Shown: one piece after another, positions 1 through 15,069 of the stretch | How the letters are laid out: each line of letters starts with the position of its first letter | How positions within the stretch are numbered: the stretch's first letter is position 1 | Program-made: the position numbers and the translations under genes | The notes under the pieces: generated by a model | What the model was told of the DNA's origin: nothing | Databases searched by the model: none | What the model saw: the letters and a program-made list of their open reading frames with translations, nothing else | Assembly: GCF_937616625.2 (NCBI RefSeq) | Contig: NC_065575.1 | Location: 1,247,501 to 1,311,500 of the forward strand | Direction of reading: 5' to 3' | Source of the DNA: Mercurialis annua | Lineage: Eukaryota > Streptophyta > Magnoliopsida > Malpighiales > Euphorbiaceae | DNA: 64,000 nucleotides

Positions 1-162
1 TCAATCATATTTATTACAAAGATTAAACTATACGAGTCTTCTTAACTGATAATTAAACAAGAAATAAAAGATTAGTAATACAAACCCAATTCCTTTGGTA
101 CCACCAGTAACCAGAGCTGTCATCCCTTGAAGAGACCACCTTCTGCTGCTCATGCTCTCCAT
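1..162 (-). CDS. Tropinone-reductase-like SDR, first exon only (SDR-0, cut by window edge)
   Basis: First exon of a classical SDR oxidoreductase (NADPH-dependent, tropinone-reductase-like family). The coding exon runs from ATG at 162 down to 86, where a GT donor follows; 1-85 is intron. It encodes 26 residues: a short polar N-terminus, then RRWSLQGMTALV and the dinucleotide-binding motif TGGTKGIG. It ends in the same phase (2) as the other SDR genes here. An in-frame Met lies further upstream (longest ORF starts at 255), but the short start gives a protein aligned with SDR-1 and SDR-2. The Lys usual in the GKTALV segment is Met here. Whether the rest of the gene is intact cannot be seen. Confidence 0.8.
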
Positions 163-304
163 TATCACTTGAATTCTTTGTATTACACCACTATTAGTTT
201 TATTTATACTACTACCAACCAATCTATTGTTTAAAACTTTTATTAAATTCACCACTTGTTATTGTTAAATCAATATAAATAATTTAATATATATAATTAC
301 ATAT

Positions 305-515
305 AATATGAGAGAATAGTAAAACTGTTCTTTTATATGTGATTTTTCTGAGATTAAACAAAAAAAAACATATGAAAATTATTAGCACCATACAAGGAAA
401 GTTCATAATAAACTAGAATAGCAAAAATTCATGTCAGAGTCACACCAGTGTTTGAGGCATCTCTGTATCATTATCAAGTACAGGCTTTAACTATTTAATT
501 AAATTAATATTTTAT
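305..515 (-). pseudogene. Relic of TAF4-like gene (exon 3 end plus intron 3)
   Basis: About 200 bases closely match the end of exon 3 and the adjacent intron of the complete TAF4-like gene (37,365-37,540), and also the second relic at 21,395-21,570. Shared landmarks are the run around ctgagattaaacaaaaaa, the block cacaccagtgtttgaggc and the block acaggctttaa. No open frame remains and no other TAF4 exon is present. It lies between SDR-0 and SDR-1, at the position that a complete TAF4 gene occupies between SDR-2 and SDR-3. Confidence 0.75.
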
Positions 516-582
516 AGCAATTAATTTTGGATGTAAAAAACTATATAATTTATTTATCTTCACATTTTTGTATTTATTAGTA

Positions 583-1097
583 GGCTTAATCCCTGAAAAA
601 AAAACCTCACCTTTCAATCCCCCTTCGTTTGCACCCTCACCTTTCAAAATCTCCAATTTTACCCAAATTATCACCTTTCATTTTCAATTGCACTCTAGAA
701 GTATTAAATTGGGCTTTTGTCACTAAAAAAAAGTTGAAATCGATAATTTATAATTTAATTCATGTTCTAAATAGTCCTTAATGCTTAAATTTCAACAACA
801 AAACCATATTTAATGATATTTTAATTGATTTATATTTTATATAAAAAAATTTAACTTTTAAAATTTTAGGAAATATGGTTTTATTGTTGAAATTTAAACA
901 TTGAGCACTATTTAGAATATGAATTAAAATATAAATTGTCGATTTGAACTTTTTTATAGTGAAAAAGAATTAATTTAATATATTTAGGGTGCAATTGAAA
1001 ATGAAAGGTGGAAATTTGGATAAAATTGAAAATTTTGAAAGGTGAGGGTGCAAATGAAGAGGGACTGAAAAGTGGAGGGTTTTTCAGGGGATTAGCC
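583..1097. mobile_element. Foldback MITE, GGCTTAATC family (MULE-like)
   Basis: The 515-bp segment is a near-complete inverted repeat: the left arm beginning ggcttaatccctgaaaaa is mirrored by the right end ttttcaggggattagcc, and the interior arms (caccctcacctttcaaa against tttgaaaggtgagggtg) also pair. Flanking 9-mers ttattagta and ttattagcc agree at 7 of 9 positions, which fits an old 9-bp target duplication. It has no coding capacity. Related copies lie at 2,369, 22,713 and 62,881. Confidence 0.75.
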
Positions 1098-1804
1098 TTA
1101 TTAGCCTTATTAATAAATGATATATTGCCAGATTATAGTACATGCTTAATTTAGAGAGTTTCATGCAAAATTGGAGGGTTCTAAACATTGTAGTCGAAGT
1201 AATTATAACTAGGGAAAATTACAACACAACCGATGTGCCATGTTATTCATGCAATAATCCAATACTGAATTAGCCATATGGAATATTTAATAATTAAAAA
1301 AATAAAAAATAATTAAAAAAATTTCTATCACAAATGTTCATCTTCAAATAACAATATAAATCATTTGAAAACGGTAACATTTTAATACTCTAAAAGTGTT
1401 GTGGGTAATTGGGTATATTATTTCTTTTCAATTAGAATATGTTTTAAAGTTTATAAGGTAATTAAACTATCCAACACATGAAATACTGATTATTTTCATA
1501 CTCCCAATGAAATACATAACATGAAATTCTCATATATTTATATGTAGTTGTAATAAACTCTTAATGTACTCGTGTAGAAATTTAAACTCGAAACTTACAC
1601 AATTATGCGAGAACGAGAATACCAATTAATAAAACCTTAAGCTGTAACCAGTAAACGACATTATAACGAGATGAGTTAGATCAAGCGGTAAGAACGCCTC
1701 ATCCATCTTTATTCTTTTTAACTTAAGCACTTCCATTGCATAATGTTTCATATATAATAATATAATATCATTATGACCACAAATCGTAGCACACAATTAA
1801 AGAA
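1098..1804. other. 3' flank of SDR-1, paralogous to the 3' flank of SDR-2
   Basis: Non-coding. From about 1,360 onward it aligns with 21,900-22,356 downstream of SDR-2, including the stretch atgagttagatcaag and the shared sequence immediately after the stop codon. I see no gene in it. Confidence 0.7.
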
Positions 1805-6190
<4,386 letters not shown>

Positions 6191-6265
6191 TTTTCTCTCT
6201 TTCTATCTCTAAACAACAGGGGATATGAAATAAAGAGCTTGTGAATTTTAATTGTGAAGGTTGAG

Positions 6266-6278
6266 ATAATATATATAA
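6266..6278 (-). promoter_or_regulatory. Probable TATA box of SDR-1
   Basis: The minus strand reads TTATATATATTATC about 75-88 bp upstream of the SDR-1 ATG. The 90 bp upstream of the ATG are nearly identical to those of SDR-2; homology stops here because a MITE begins at 6279. Confidence 0.4.
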
Positions 6279-6648
6279 GGATTAATTTCTAAAAAAATCA
6301 CGAACTTTATATGGAGTTTCATTTTGATCATGACCTTGAAAAGTTGCCATTTAAAGACACGAACTTTCATATTATTTCAAATTCATCATTTCAGTGTATT
6401 TTTATTGACTAAATTCTTCATTAAACCATTAATGAAACACCCAAATTATTAATCAACATCAAATCTTATTATCTTTCAGTTAAAGTATCTAGGATTAGGA
6501 ATTTTTAGTCAGATAAAATACACCGAATTTTACTTTGGTGATAGATTTGAAATAAAATAAAAATTTGTGTCTTTAAATGACAACTTTTAAAGGCCATGAT
6601 TAAAATGAAACTCCATGTAAAGTTCGTGATTATTTTAGGAATTAACCC
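6279..6648. mobile_element. Foldback MITE abutting the SDR-1 promoter
   Basis: A 370-bp element with about 90-bp inverted arms: ggattaatttctaaaa, cacgaactttatatggag and catttaaagacacgaac on the left are mirrored by gtgtctttaaatgacaac, ccatgtaaagttcgtg and ttaggaattaaccc on the right. The target duplication is not clear. SDR-2 lacks it at the matching position. Confidence 0.7.
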
Positions 6649-6667
6649 TACATAATACACAACATGA

Positions 6668-7040
6668 GATTGACAATAGAATGCAATGGGTAAGAGGTAA
6701 GGAAATTGCAGACGATTTTGATGTTGAAATTGTCAAAGGGTTGCGTGATTTGTTGGATGAATATAATCCATATGCCAAGTCTTTCAAAATGACAAATAAT
6801 CAATTTTAGTTAAAAAAAGGTCCGCGATGTCCGTCTTCGATTATTTAATATAAGAGAAAAAGACAGTAGGGTGTTTACCACTCCTACACCGCCTGAAGTG
6901 GTTGCACTTACTGTTGACGATATTTAATAGTAGTGAAAATATAAGAAAGAGATATTATAGTGGAACATATGAGAGAAAGTTTACAGAGAATAACAGAACT
7001 TCATCCAAGATTTATGTCTGATGTATCCACTGATTTACAT
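6668..7040 (+). pseudogene. Decayed Helitron helicase-like (Rep-side) gene fragment
   Basis: Broken plus-strand frames contain blocks typical of the plant Helitron helicase-like domain: LLDEYNPYAKSFKM, then FTTPTPPEVVALTVDD, then RDIIVEHMRESLQRITELHP. Stops and frameshifts separate them. The family normally has a variant LDExNPLVxxFR block, a PTASEVAAL block and a KRDIIVxxxxxxLxRISELHP block in this order. The Copia element at 7,072 cuts the sequence shortly after. Confidence 0.7.
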
Positions 7041-7066
7041 AAGTAAAAAAATTAAATGCAAAAAAA

Positions 7067-7071
7067 TATAT
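7067..7071 (+). repeat. Target site duplication of the Copia element (left copy)
   Basis: TATAT at 7067-7071 is repeated at 18687-18691 if the LTRs are read as ending in ATA on the plus strand. With canonical TG..CA ends the match is offset by AT-rich slippage, so the exact ends are tentative. Confidence 0.55.
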
Positions 7072-7406
7072 TGAAGAAAAGTGAAAGAGAGAATTTTATT
7101 AATCTTGTAAAAACCAGATTACATTGTTTAGAGAATAAACTCTCTATTTATAGACATTACAAAATAACCGTTTTGTAACAAACTCTTCCTAAGAAAGCAC
7201 ACTATCCTCATGTTGCTTGCTTCACTGAGATAGGTGAGCTGGCATGAGCTGGATCCAGTTGGATGAAGTTGCTTCAGTTGGATGAAGTTGCTTCTTGAGG
7301 AAGTAGTCAAAATACCAAGCTTGCTGCTGAATTACAAAGTCTTCAATGCTGAAGACTTAACTGATATGCTGCAATATGCTGAAGGCTTAACTGATATGCT
7401 GCAATA
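7072..7406 (-). repeat. Copia 3' LTR
   Basis: 335 bp, matching 18360-18686. Starts tgaagaaaagtgaaagag on the plus strand. Near its end a unit of about 30 bp (gctgaagacttaactgatatgctgcaat) is present twice, while the 5' LTR has it once. Confidence 0.9.
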
Positions 7407-7420
7407 CACCCCCTCAAGCT
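7407..7420 (-). promoter_or_regulatory. Copia polypurine tract
   Basis: The minus strand reads AGCTTGAGGGGGTG directly before the 3' LTR. It overlaps the TGA stop of the pol frame (stop at 7414-7416). Confidence 0.8.
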
Positions 7421-8682
7421 GGATCATACAGGTCTTGTAGATGCAGCTTGGAAATAGCACTATGAAAAACCAGGGGAGCTAATGGCTTGGTGAAGGTATC
7501 TGCCACTTGATTAGTACTGCTGACAGGCAGAAGATGAATGAGACCAGAATGAATCTTTTCTCGAATGATATGACAATCTATTTCAATGTGTTTTGACCTT
7601 TCATGATAAATTGGATTATGAGCCAGTTGAATTGTTGAGCTATTATCACAATAAACTGAGAAAGGCACAGCAAAACTTTGCTTTAAGTCAGTGAGAAGAA
7701 AAGAGAGCCATTGTAACTCACAAGTCAGACTGGCCAAAGCTCTATACTCAGCCTCAGCACTAGAACGAGAAACAGTAGTTTGCTTCTTTGATCTCCAGGA
7801 AATTAAAGAGTGTCCTAGAAAAACACAGTGTCCAGAAATAGATCTTCTGGTTTCTGGACAAGTTGCCCAGTCAGAGTCAGTAAAAGCCTGTATCTTAGCT
7901 GATGATGCTGCAGATAAAAATAGACCCTTGCCTGGAGAAGCTTTCAAATATTTCAGCACTCTATGAGCAGCATGCAGATGTGTGCTTGTAGGACAATCAA
8001 GAAACTGGCTCAGCTGCTGAACTGCAAAGGATATATCAGGCCTGGTATGACATAGATAGAGAAGTTTACCAACAAGCCTTCTGTATTCTGAGTTATCAGG
8101 TAATAAGTCTGTGGAATCCTTTACTAGTTTCTGTGAAGCAAGCATAGGTGTAGGAGCTGGTTTGCAGTCAAGCATGTGTGTCTCAGTCAAAAGATCCAGA
8201 ACATACTTCCTTTGAGAGAGATTTATTCCTGTGTCTGATCTAGCTACCTCCAATCCTAAGAAGAATTTGAGGTAACCAAGGTCCTTTATACTGAATTCAG
8301 TATGCAGAACATGTTTAATCTCTTGTATTGCAGTTAAGGAAGGACTTGCAATAATGACATCATCCTTATATATCAATAGAGCAAGAAAAACATCTGCAGT
8401 TTGTTTTATAAACAAAGAAGGATCTGCAGCTGCAGTTTTGAAACCATGGCTATGTAAAGCACATGTTAATTTGGCATGCCATTGCCTGCTAGCCTGCTTA
8501 AGACCATATAGAGATTTTTGTAATTTGCACACCTTTGCTGTGGATGATGGATTCTGAAATCCAGGTGGTAACTGCATATAAACCTCCTCCTCTAAGTCTC
8601 CATGCAGAAATGCATTATTAATGTCCAATTGATGTAAATGCCATTTGTTGATAGCTGATAAAGAAAGCAATAACCTGATAGT
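7414..8682 (-). CDS. Copia pol, C-terminal part: reverse transcriptase core and RNase H (separated fragment)
   Basis: Second half of the Copia polyprotein, about 422 codons. It begins within the reverse transcriptase domain (WHLHQLDINNAFLHGDL, then QPPGF-type and LYGLKQ blocks), has FFLGLEVARS and GKLLYL blocks, and ends with an RNase H domain (DSDWATC, SRSSAEAEY, CDNSS, ERSKHIEIDCH). The catalytic tetrad expected as YVDD reads YKDD (codon AAG near 8,366). The fragment lost its start when the nested element inserted at 8,683, so it cannot be translated as part of the polyprotein now. Confidence 0.93.
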   Translation of the reverse strand, partial: TIRLLLSLSAINKWHLHQLDINNAFLHGDLEEEVYMQLPPGFQNPSSTAKVCKLQKSLYGLKQASRQWHAKLTCALHSHGFKTAAADPSLFIKQTADVFLALLIYKDDVIIASPSLTAIQEIKHVLHTEFSIKDLGYLKFFLGLEVARSDTGINLSQRKYVLDLLTETHMLDCKPAPTPMLASQKLVKDSTDLLPDNSEYRRLVGKLLYLCHTRPDISFAVQQLSQFLDCPTSTHLHAAHRVLKYLKASPGKGLFLSAASSAKIQAFTDSDWATCPETRRSISGHCVFLGHSLISWRSKKQTTVSRSSAEAEYRALASLTCELQWLSFLLTDLKQSFAVPFSVYCDNSSTIQLAHNPIYHERSKHIEIDCHIIREKIHSGLIHLLPVSSTNQVADTFTKPLAPLVFHSAISKLHLQDLYDPA

Positions 8683-8683
8683 T
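8679..8683 (+). repeat. Target site duplication TAGTT of the nested Gypsy-type element (left)
   Basis: TAGTT at 8679-8683 is repeated exactly at 15069-15073, directly outside the TG...CA ends of the nested element. Removing one copy together with the element restores the pol frame. Confidence 0.95.
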
Positions 8684-11186
8684 TGTCACGACCCAAATTA
8701 TTGAGCCGAGATCGGCGCTAGGGAATGGGAGTGGTAGCTCCGAAACCCGTAGCAAGCCTAAAACCACTCTAACTTTTTCGCGGAAACGCAAACACAACTA
8801 TCCTATAAACATGTAATAAGAAGACACGTTTACAATCATAACGTACATCATATATATCACACCATCGATACAACCATAGTGGGCATCTCACTTCCGTAAC
8901 TTGTACGTACTAGCCCGTCTATCGATCAATACAAAACTGACAACCAAAAGACATCACATCAAACAAACATTAAATACGTACACAACCTATAAGACCTAAC
9001 TATACTAGGCTAAGACTCGTCACACGTATACTACTGCAGCACCAAGGGGACTTGTACCCAGCACACCAAAAATGGTCTGTCTGATCCGACTCTATACACC
9101 TGAAAAACATCAATGTGAGGGGTCAGTATTTGGGGAAATACTGAGTGAGATAACACATTACTAAGGTATTATAGAAAATAACATCGCATTTAAAACAAAA
9201 CACATATATACAAACATATTATACTTCGAGCATTTGATCCGATCGAAACCCTAATATCTTAGTATGCATAATGAACATTATCACAACATCTAACGATCGA
9301 TCGATATGAGTCCGGGATAGTTCAACCAACCGACTCGCAGATACAGGCCCCGGGATAGTTCAACCAGATAGGCTCTGTATCGCATGCACAAACAAGTATG
9401 ATAGACGACCCATGAAATCTCTATCTATGACTTACCCGGACGCTGGTGATCACACAGCCTATTGACACCCAATAGGTAGCTTGTTTCCCCCGGATCATAT
9501 ACTAGTTTTCACAATCTATATATATTCGATAATACGATGCACAAATTCATTTCTATCGATAAAATACTATAGCATGCGATGTAGTTTAATATTATATTTA
9601 TAATATAAAAACTATCTATTGCGTAATAATACTCAAAGTAAAGTTTAACTCACTACGATCGCTATTCCTTATATCCAAACGTAAGCTCCACGCGTCATTC
9701 ACTCTTTTAACTATTCCAGCTCGTCGATCTCGTACCTCGTCGATGTATCCATTTCCTATTCAAATCATACGTACGTTTAATTCATAAACGTAAACTTAAT
9801 ACTAAAACTCTAAGTTATAAACTTAGGTTAATATAATCGTAGTTCAAATACGACTTTTAACCTTGATCGTATTCTAATACTTAATCGAGATACTTGTTAT
9901 ATCTCTTAATCGTATTCCAATACGTATGATACCTTTAAACTTTAGGGTTTAGTTTCATTCCGCTGAAGTTTCAAGTAGTTTTCAGGACAATGCGCAGGTG
10001 CTGCCTGCGCACTGAGACTGTTTAGAAAAACGACGATCTCTCCCAATTGAACCGTTGGATCGAGCTGAAATTTGACAGAGGCGTTCCTAAGAGGCAAATC
10101 TATAAACTGACCGTAGGATTTCTCAATCTGGCAACATATAGGTAGTGTGCGAACGCACACAATGAGTGTGCGAACGCACACCCCAAAATTCAAGGAGTGT
10201 GCGATCGCACACTCAATGTGTGCGAACGCACACCCTTGACAGCCCCCGGAAAAGTCATTTTCCGGGCGCTGCGCCGCTTTCCGACACTCCCGACATGCTT
10301 ACGCTTCATTTTAACATATAACCCAATTCGAATCTCACCAAATACGACTATAGAAACGCGATTACAATTCGTTTAATTCGTTAAAACGATATAACCCTAA
10401 TTCAATCATTTCAATCTCAAAAATCACCAAATTACCTCGATTTGATGCTCGTGGTAGATAGAGAATTGAATTCTTAATCCAACGGCGCGAGAATCACTCG
10501 ATTCGGACGAGAAACGGCGAAACGGCGGCGGAACGTAATCGTTCGTCAAAACCTTCTGTAACCTTCGTTTTACTCTCTGATCAATTCCTTCTTCTTAAGG
10601 AATCATATATATATCTTGGTTAAATGTCCATTTCAATCCTTCATTTCTTTTACTCAAACCATTTCTCTTTTAAACTTTCAATTTTAACCGAACGATTAAT
10701 TATTCACTTAAACTCGAATATCTACGTATTATTTATATCCAAATAAATAATACTACTCCAAATATAACTATTCTCGTCGATAATCTTCTGATTGCTATTC
10801 TCGAGGCTAAATTGGCTAATTTGCACTTTGGTCCTTGAACTCTTCAAAATTGACAATTTAGCCCAAAATGAATCCGCGTCCAAATTTTAAAAGGTCTCCG
10901 ATTGACCTGAAACTTTTACCACCAATACTATAAAACATTTCGCGGACCTTGGCGAAATAATTCCATTTTCGGACTTAACTGGTTAAATTACCACTTTAGT
11001 CCCTGAACTCTAGTTTGTGACTTTTCTTGACATTTTTCCTTATTTTCTTATTTTAATCCTCAAACATATACGTCTTACTCCATATTATCCTTTTCTTTAA
11101 TATCCAATATATTTATTTCTGTAACTCCGGTCCTTCTCTACCGGACACGTTGTACTAAACGGCACCTGAACTTACGGGGTATTACA
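8684..11186 (-). repeat. Nested element, 3' LTR (2,503 bp)
   Basis: Begins tgtcacgaccc and ends gggtattaca on the plus strand. By eye it differs from the other LTR at only four bases (near 8711, 9133 and two adjacent at about 10625-10628), with no net length difference. An 83-codon open frame at 9942-10193 is present in both LTRs but has no recognisable product. Confidence 0.95.
10145..10233. repeat. Array of four 16-bp palindromes in the LTR
   Basis: Four units of GTGTGCGAACGCACAC (10145-10160, 10166-10181, 10218-10233) or its variant GTGTGCGATCGCACAC (10197-10212), spaced 5-15 bp apart. The same array is at 14027-14115 in the other LTR. The units are CpG-bearing near-perfect dyads. Confidence 0.95.
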
Positions 11187-11199
11187 TTCTTCCCCCCTT
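11187..11199 (-). promoter_or_regulatory. Polypurine tract of the nested element
   Basis: The minus strand reads AAGGGGGGAAGAA directly before the LTR end at 11186, the expected priming site for plus-strand synthesis. Confidence 0.85.
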
Positions 11200-12549
11200 A
11201 TAAAAATTCGTCCTCGAATTTTCATACTACCTTTTAATTTATCTTAAATCGTTAACATCTTTAGCTCCAAAATGTATAATCGTATCGTCATTCCATCATT
11301 GACGATTTTCTAATATCACGCAATATTCACATCATCTTATCATAAGGGTAATCTTCTATCTTCAGAGCATAACTATAAGTTGATTCCTATACTCGACTAT
11401 CCCATTTTTATACTTATATCATACAGTATGAACGTCCTAGTTCACCGTTCAATCATTTTCATTCCGCTATTCACGCACATCTATTATTCACTTCTTCTCT
11501 TATATCGTCATTTAAGATCTTTGACATCCCGTCAAAGAGATACTTACTTTCTAACTTACCACTAATCGGATACATATCACTGTCCAACGTATTCACGGTC
11601 TTAGCTATATTCTAGCGCGTTGTTTCGAAACTAAGTTCATATCCTAGAAGCATAACGTCTATGTTTTCGCAACTATACGTATTCATTCGCCTCTTGGTCT
11701 TGATTGCAGCTTGCTCGCGAGCACTTCACTTCCGTCACAGAGTTCTGGTCTAGGTATACTTACATGAAAACAAAACTCTTTCAAAACTCTTTCGATAAAA
11801 CGATTCATCTTGAACTTTAAATCAAATTTCATTTTCATTTTAACAAAATTGTGCACTAGGGTGATGACGTCTCTCATCCCCAAAGAGTTGCCACATCTCA
11901 CCTTTTCGTCCGAACATAATGCATATGATGCATGTCCTATCGATGTATGTACAGATATATGTAGTGATGCACTTCTATCAATGTCGTGGCACTTATCGAT
12001 GACTGTCGCGGGTCTAGGCACAATTATGTTTTCCAAATTGTTTAAACAAACAACTTTCAAAAAGTTTTAAACTTCGAGTTTTGTAAGTTCTCTAGACATT
12101 TAAACTCTGTACACGGTAGGTTCTTCCACTTCTGTAACTTCATACTCCTTCCTCTTGCACATCTCGACATTTCGATAATTCGATTTCGATACCATCTATA
12201 CATCGTATACGTATTTCGCAAAGAAACAAACAAAGGTTTCACAATCCATCGATCATACTTGTCATAATGAAACAAACAAGAATTTCACAATCCATCGATC
12301 ATACTTATCATAATGAAACAAACAAGAATTCTCAATCAATCAAAAATTCACAATCAATCAGCTCGATCTTAAAACAAATAATACAAACGACTTGGATCAG
12401 ACATGGCTCAATTCTATAGCTGCAGTAGTTCCTAGCTTAGTCTAATGACCTAATACCTAGGAACAAACAAACATCAATCACAGACTTGCAGTGGTATCAT
12501 GGACTAACTGCACTCAAATCATATATTAGCAGAGGTAACTGGACCAACT
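11200..12549 (-). other. Non-coding interior of the nested element
   Basis: About 1.35 kb between polypurine tract and primer site. The longest minus-strand frame (11683-12060, 125 codons) has no zinc knuckle, aspartic protease or polymerase motif and I do not recognise it. At about 12,230-12,335 a 40-45-bp unit (gaaacaaacaagaatttcac and catcgatcatacttatcat blocks) is tandemly repeated a little over two times. Confidence 0.75.
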
Positions 12550-12561
12550 GCTCTGATACCA
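12550..12561 (-). promoter_or_regulatory. Primer binding site of the nested element (initiator Met tRNA type)
   Basis: The minus strand reads TGGTATCAGAGC, the standard plant tRNA-iMet primer site, four bases from the 5' LTR. Confidence 0.93.
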
Positions 12562-12565
12562 ACTT

Positions 12566-15068
12566 TGTCACGACCCAAATTATTGAGCCGAGACCGGCGC
12601 TAGGGAATGGGAGTGGTAGCTCCGAAACCCGTAGCAAGCCTAAAACCACTCTAACTTTTTCGCGGAAACGCAAACACAACTATCCTATAAACATGTAATA
12701 AGAAGACACGTTTACAATCATAACGTACATCATATATATCACACCATCGATACAACCATAGTGGGCATCTCACTTCCGTAACTTGTACGTACTAGCCCGT
12801 CTATCGATCAATACAAAACTGACAACCAAAAGACATCACATCAAACAAACATTAAATACGTACACAACCTATAAGACCTAACTATACTAGGCTAAGACTC
12901 GTCACACGTATACTACTGCAGCACCAAGGGGACTTGTACCCAGCACACCAAAAATGGTCTGTCTGATCCGACTCTATACACCTGAAAAACATCAATGTGA
13001 GGGGTCAGTATTTTGGGAAATACTGAGTGAGATAACACATTACTAAGGTATTATAGAAAATAACATCGCATTTAAAACAAAACACATATATACAAACATA
13101 TTATACTTCGAGCATTTGATCCGATCGAAACCCTAATATCTTAGTATGCATAATGAACATTATCACAACATCTAACGATCGATCGATATGAGTCCGGGAT
13201 AGTTCAACCAACCGACTCGCAGATACAGGCCCCGGGATAGTTCAACCAGATAGGCTCTGTATCGCATGCACAAACAAGTATGATAGACGACCCATGAAAT
13301 CTCTATCTATGACTTACCCGGACGCTGGTGATCACACAGCCTATTGACACCCAATAGGTAGCTTGTTTCCCCCGGATCATATACTAGTTTTCACAATCTA
13401 TATATATTCGATAATACGATGCACAAATTCATTTCTATCGATAAAATACTATAGCATGCGATGTAGTTTAATATTATATTTATAATATAAAAACTATCTA
13501 TTGCGTAATAATACTCAAAGTAAAGTTTAACTCACTACGATCGCTATTCCTTATATCCAAACGTAAGCTCCACGCGTCATTCACTCTTTTAACTATTCCA
13601 GCTCGTCGATCTCGTACCTCGTCGATGTATCCATTTCCTATTCAAATCATACGTACGTTTAATTCATAAACGTAAACTTAATACTAAAACTCTAAGTTAT
13701 AAACTTAGGTTAATATAATCGTAGTTCAAATACGACTTTTAACCTTGATCGTATTCTAATACTTAATCGAGATACTTGTTATATCTCTTAATCGTATTCC
13801 AATACGTATGATACCTTTAAACTTTAGGGTTTAGTTTCATTCCGCTGAAGTTTCAAGTAGTTTTCAGGACAATGCGCAGGTGCTGCCTGCGCACTGAGAC
13901 TGTTTAGAAAAACGACGATCTCTCCCAATTGAACCGTTGGATCGAGCTGAAATTTGACAGAGGCGTTCCTAAGAGGCAAATCTATAAACTGACCGTAGGA
14001 TTTCTCAATCTGGCAACATATAGGTAGTGTGCGAACGCACACAATGAGTGTGCGAACGCACACCCCAAAATTCAAGGAGTGTGCGATCGCACACTCAATG
14101 TGTGCGAACGCACACCCTTGACAGCCCCCGGAAAAGTCATTTTCCGGGCGCTGCGCCGCTTTCCGACACTCCCGACATGCTTACGCTTCATTTTAACATA
14201 TAACCCAATTCGAATCTCACCAAATACGACTATAGAAACGCGATTACAATTCGTTTAATTCGTTAAAACGATATAACCCTAATTCAATCATTTCAATCTC
14301 AAAAATCACCAAATTACCTCGATTTGATGCTCGTGGTAGATAGAGAATTGAATTCTTAATCCAACGGCGCGAGAATCACTCGATTCGGACGAGAAACGGC
14401 GAAACGGCGGCGGAACGTAATCGTTCGTCAAAACCTTCTGTAACCTTCGTTTTACTCTCTGATCAATTCCTTCTTCTTAAGGAATCATATATATATCTTG
14501 GTTAAATGTTTATTTCAATCCTTCATTTCTTTTACTCAAACCATTTCTCTTTTAAACTTTCAATTTTAACCGAACGATTAATTATTCACTTAAACTCGAA
14601 TATCTACGTATTATTTATATCCAAATAAATAATACTACTCCAAATATAACTATTCTCGTCGATAATCTTCTGATTGCTATTCTCGAGGCTAAATTGGCTA
14701 ATTTGCACTTTGGTCCTTGAACTCTTCAAAATTGACAATTTAGCCCAAAATGAATCCGCGTCCAAATTTTAAAAGGTCTCCGATTGACCTGAAACTTTTA
14801 CCACCAATACTATAAAACATTTCGCGGACCTTGGCGAAATAATTCCATTTTCGGACTTAACTGGTTAAATTACCACTTTAGTCCCTGAACTCTAGTTTGT
14901 GACTTTTCTTGACATTTTTCCTTATTTTCTTATTTTAATCCTCAAACATATACGTCTTACTCCATATTATCCTTTTCTTTAATATCCAATATATTTATTT
15001 CTGTAACTCCGGTCCTTCTCTACCGGACACGTTGTACTAAACGGCACCTGAACTTACGGGGTATTACA
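12566..15068 (-). repeat. Nested element, 5' LTR (2,503 bp)
   Basis: Same length as the copy at 8684-11186 and nearly identical. On the minus strand it would carry the element's promoter. It supplies the premature end of the upstream Copia gag-pol frame. Confidence 0.95.
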
Positions 15069-15069
15069 T

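Larger units (their letters stand above)
8684..15068 (-). mobile_element. Non-autonomous LTR retrotransposon (LARD-like, Gypsy-type signals) nested in Copia pol
   Basis: 6,385 bp, bounded by two 2,503-bp LTRs and a perfect 5-bp duplication. The orientation is minus: the primer binding site lies beside the right LTR and the polypurine tract beside the left LTR. The 1,379-bp interior encodes no gag, protease, integrase or reverse transcriptase that I can recognise, so it must depend on enzymes from another element. Very long LTRs with a short non-coding interior resemble LARD elements. Gypsy affinity is inferred from the polypurine region (GAGGACGAATTTTTATAAGG-like on the minus strand) and the TGTAATACCCC-type LTR start common in plant Ty3 elements. 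Confidence 0.92.

Noticed and set aside
7691..8557. Plus-strand ORFs within Copia pol
   Set aside because: Antisense to a clear reverse transcriptase and RNase H frame.
9942..10193. 83-codon ORF present identically in both LTRs of the nested element (also 13824-14075)
   Set aside because: It is duplicated only because it lies in the LTR, and it includes the palindrome array; no protein family recognised.
10145..10233. Palindromic repeat array considered as a CRISPR-like array
   Set aside because: Units are self-palindromic with 5-15-bp variable gaps inside a plant LTR, with no spacers of regular length and no cas genes.
11683..12060. 125-codon ORF in the interior of the nested element
   Set aside because: No gag, protease, integrase, polymerase or envelope-like motif; composition is unremarkable and the opposite strand is also open.
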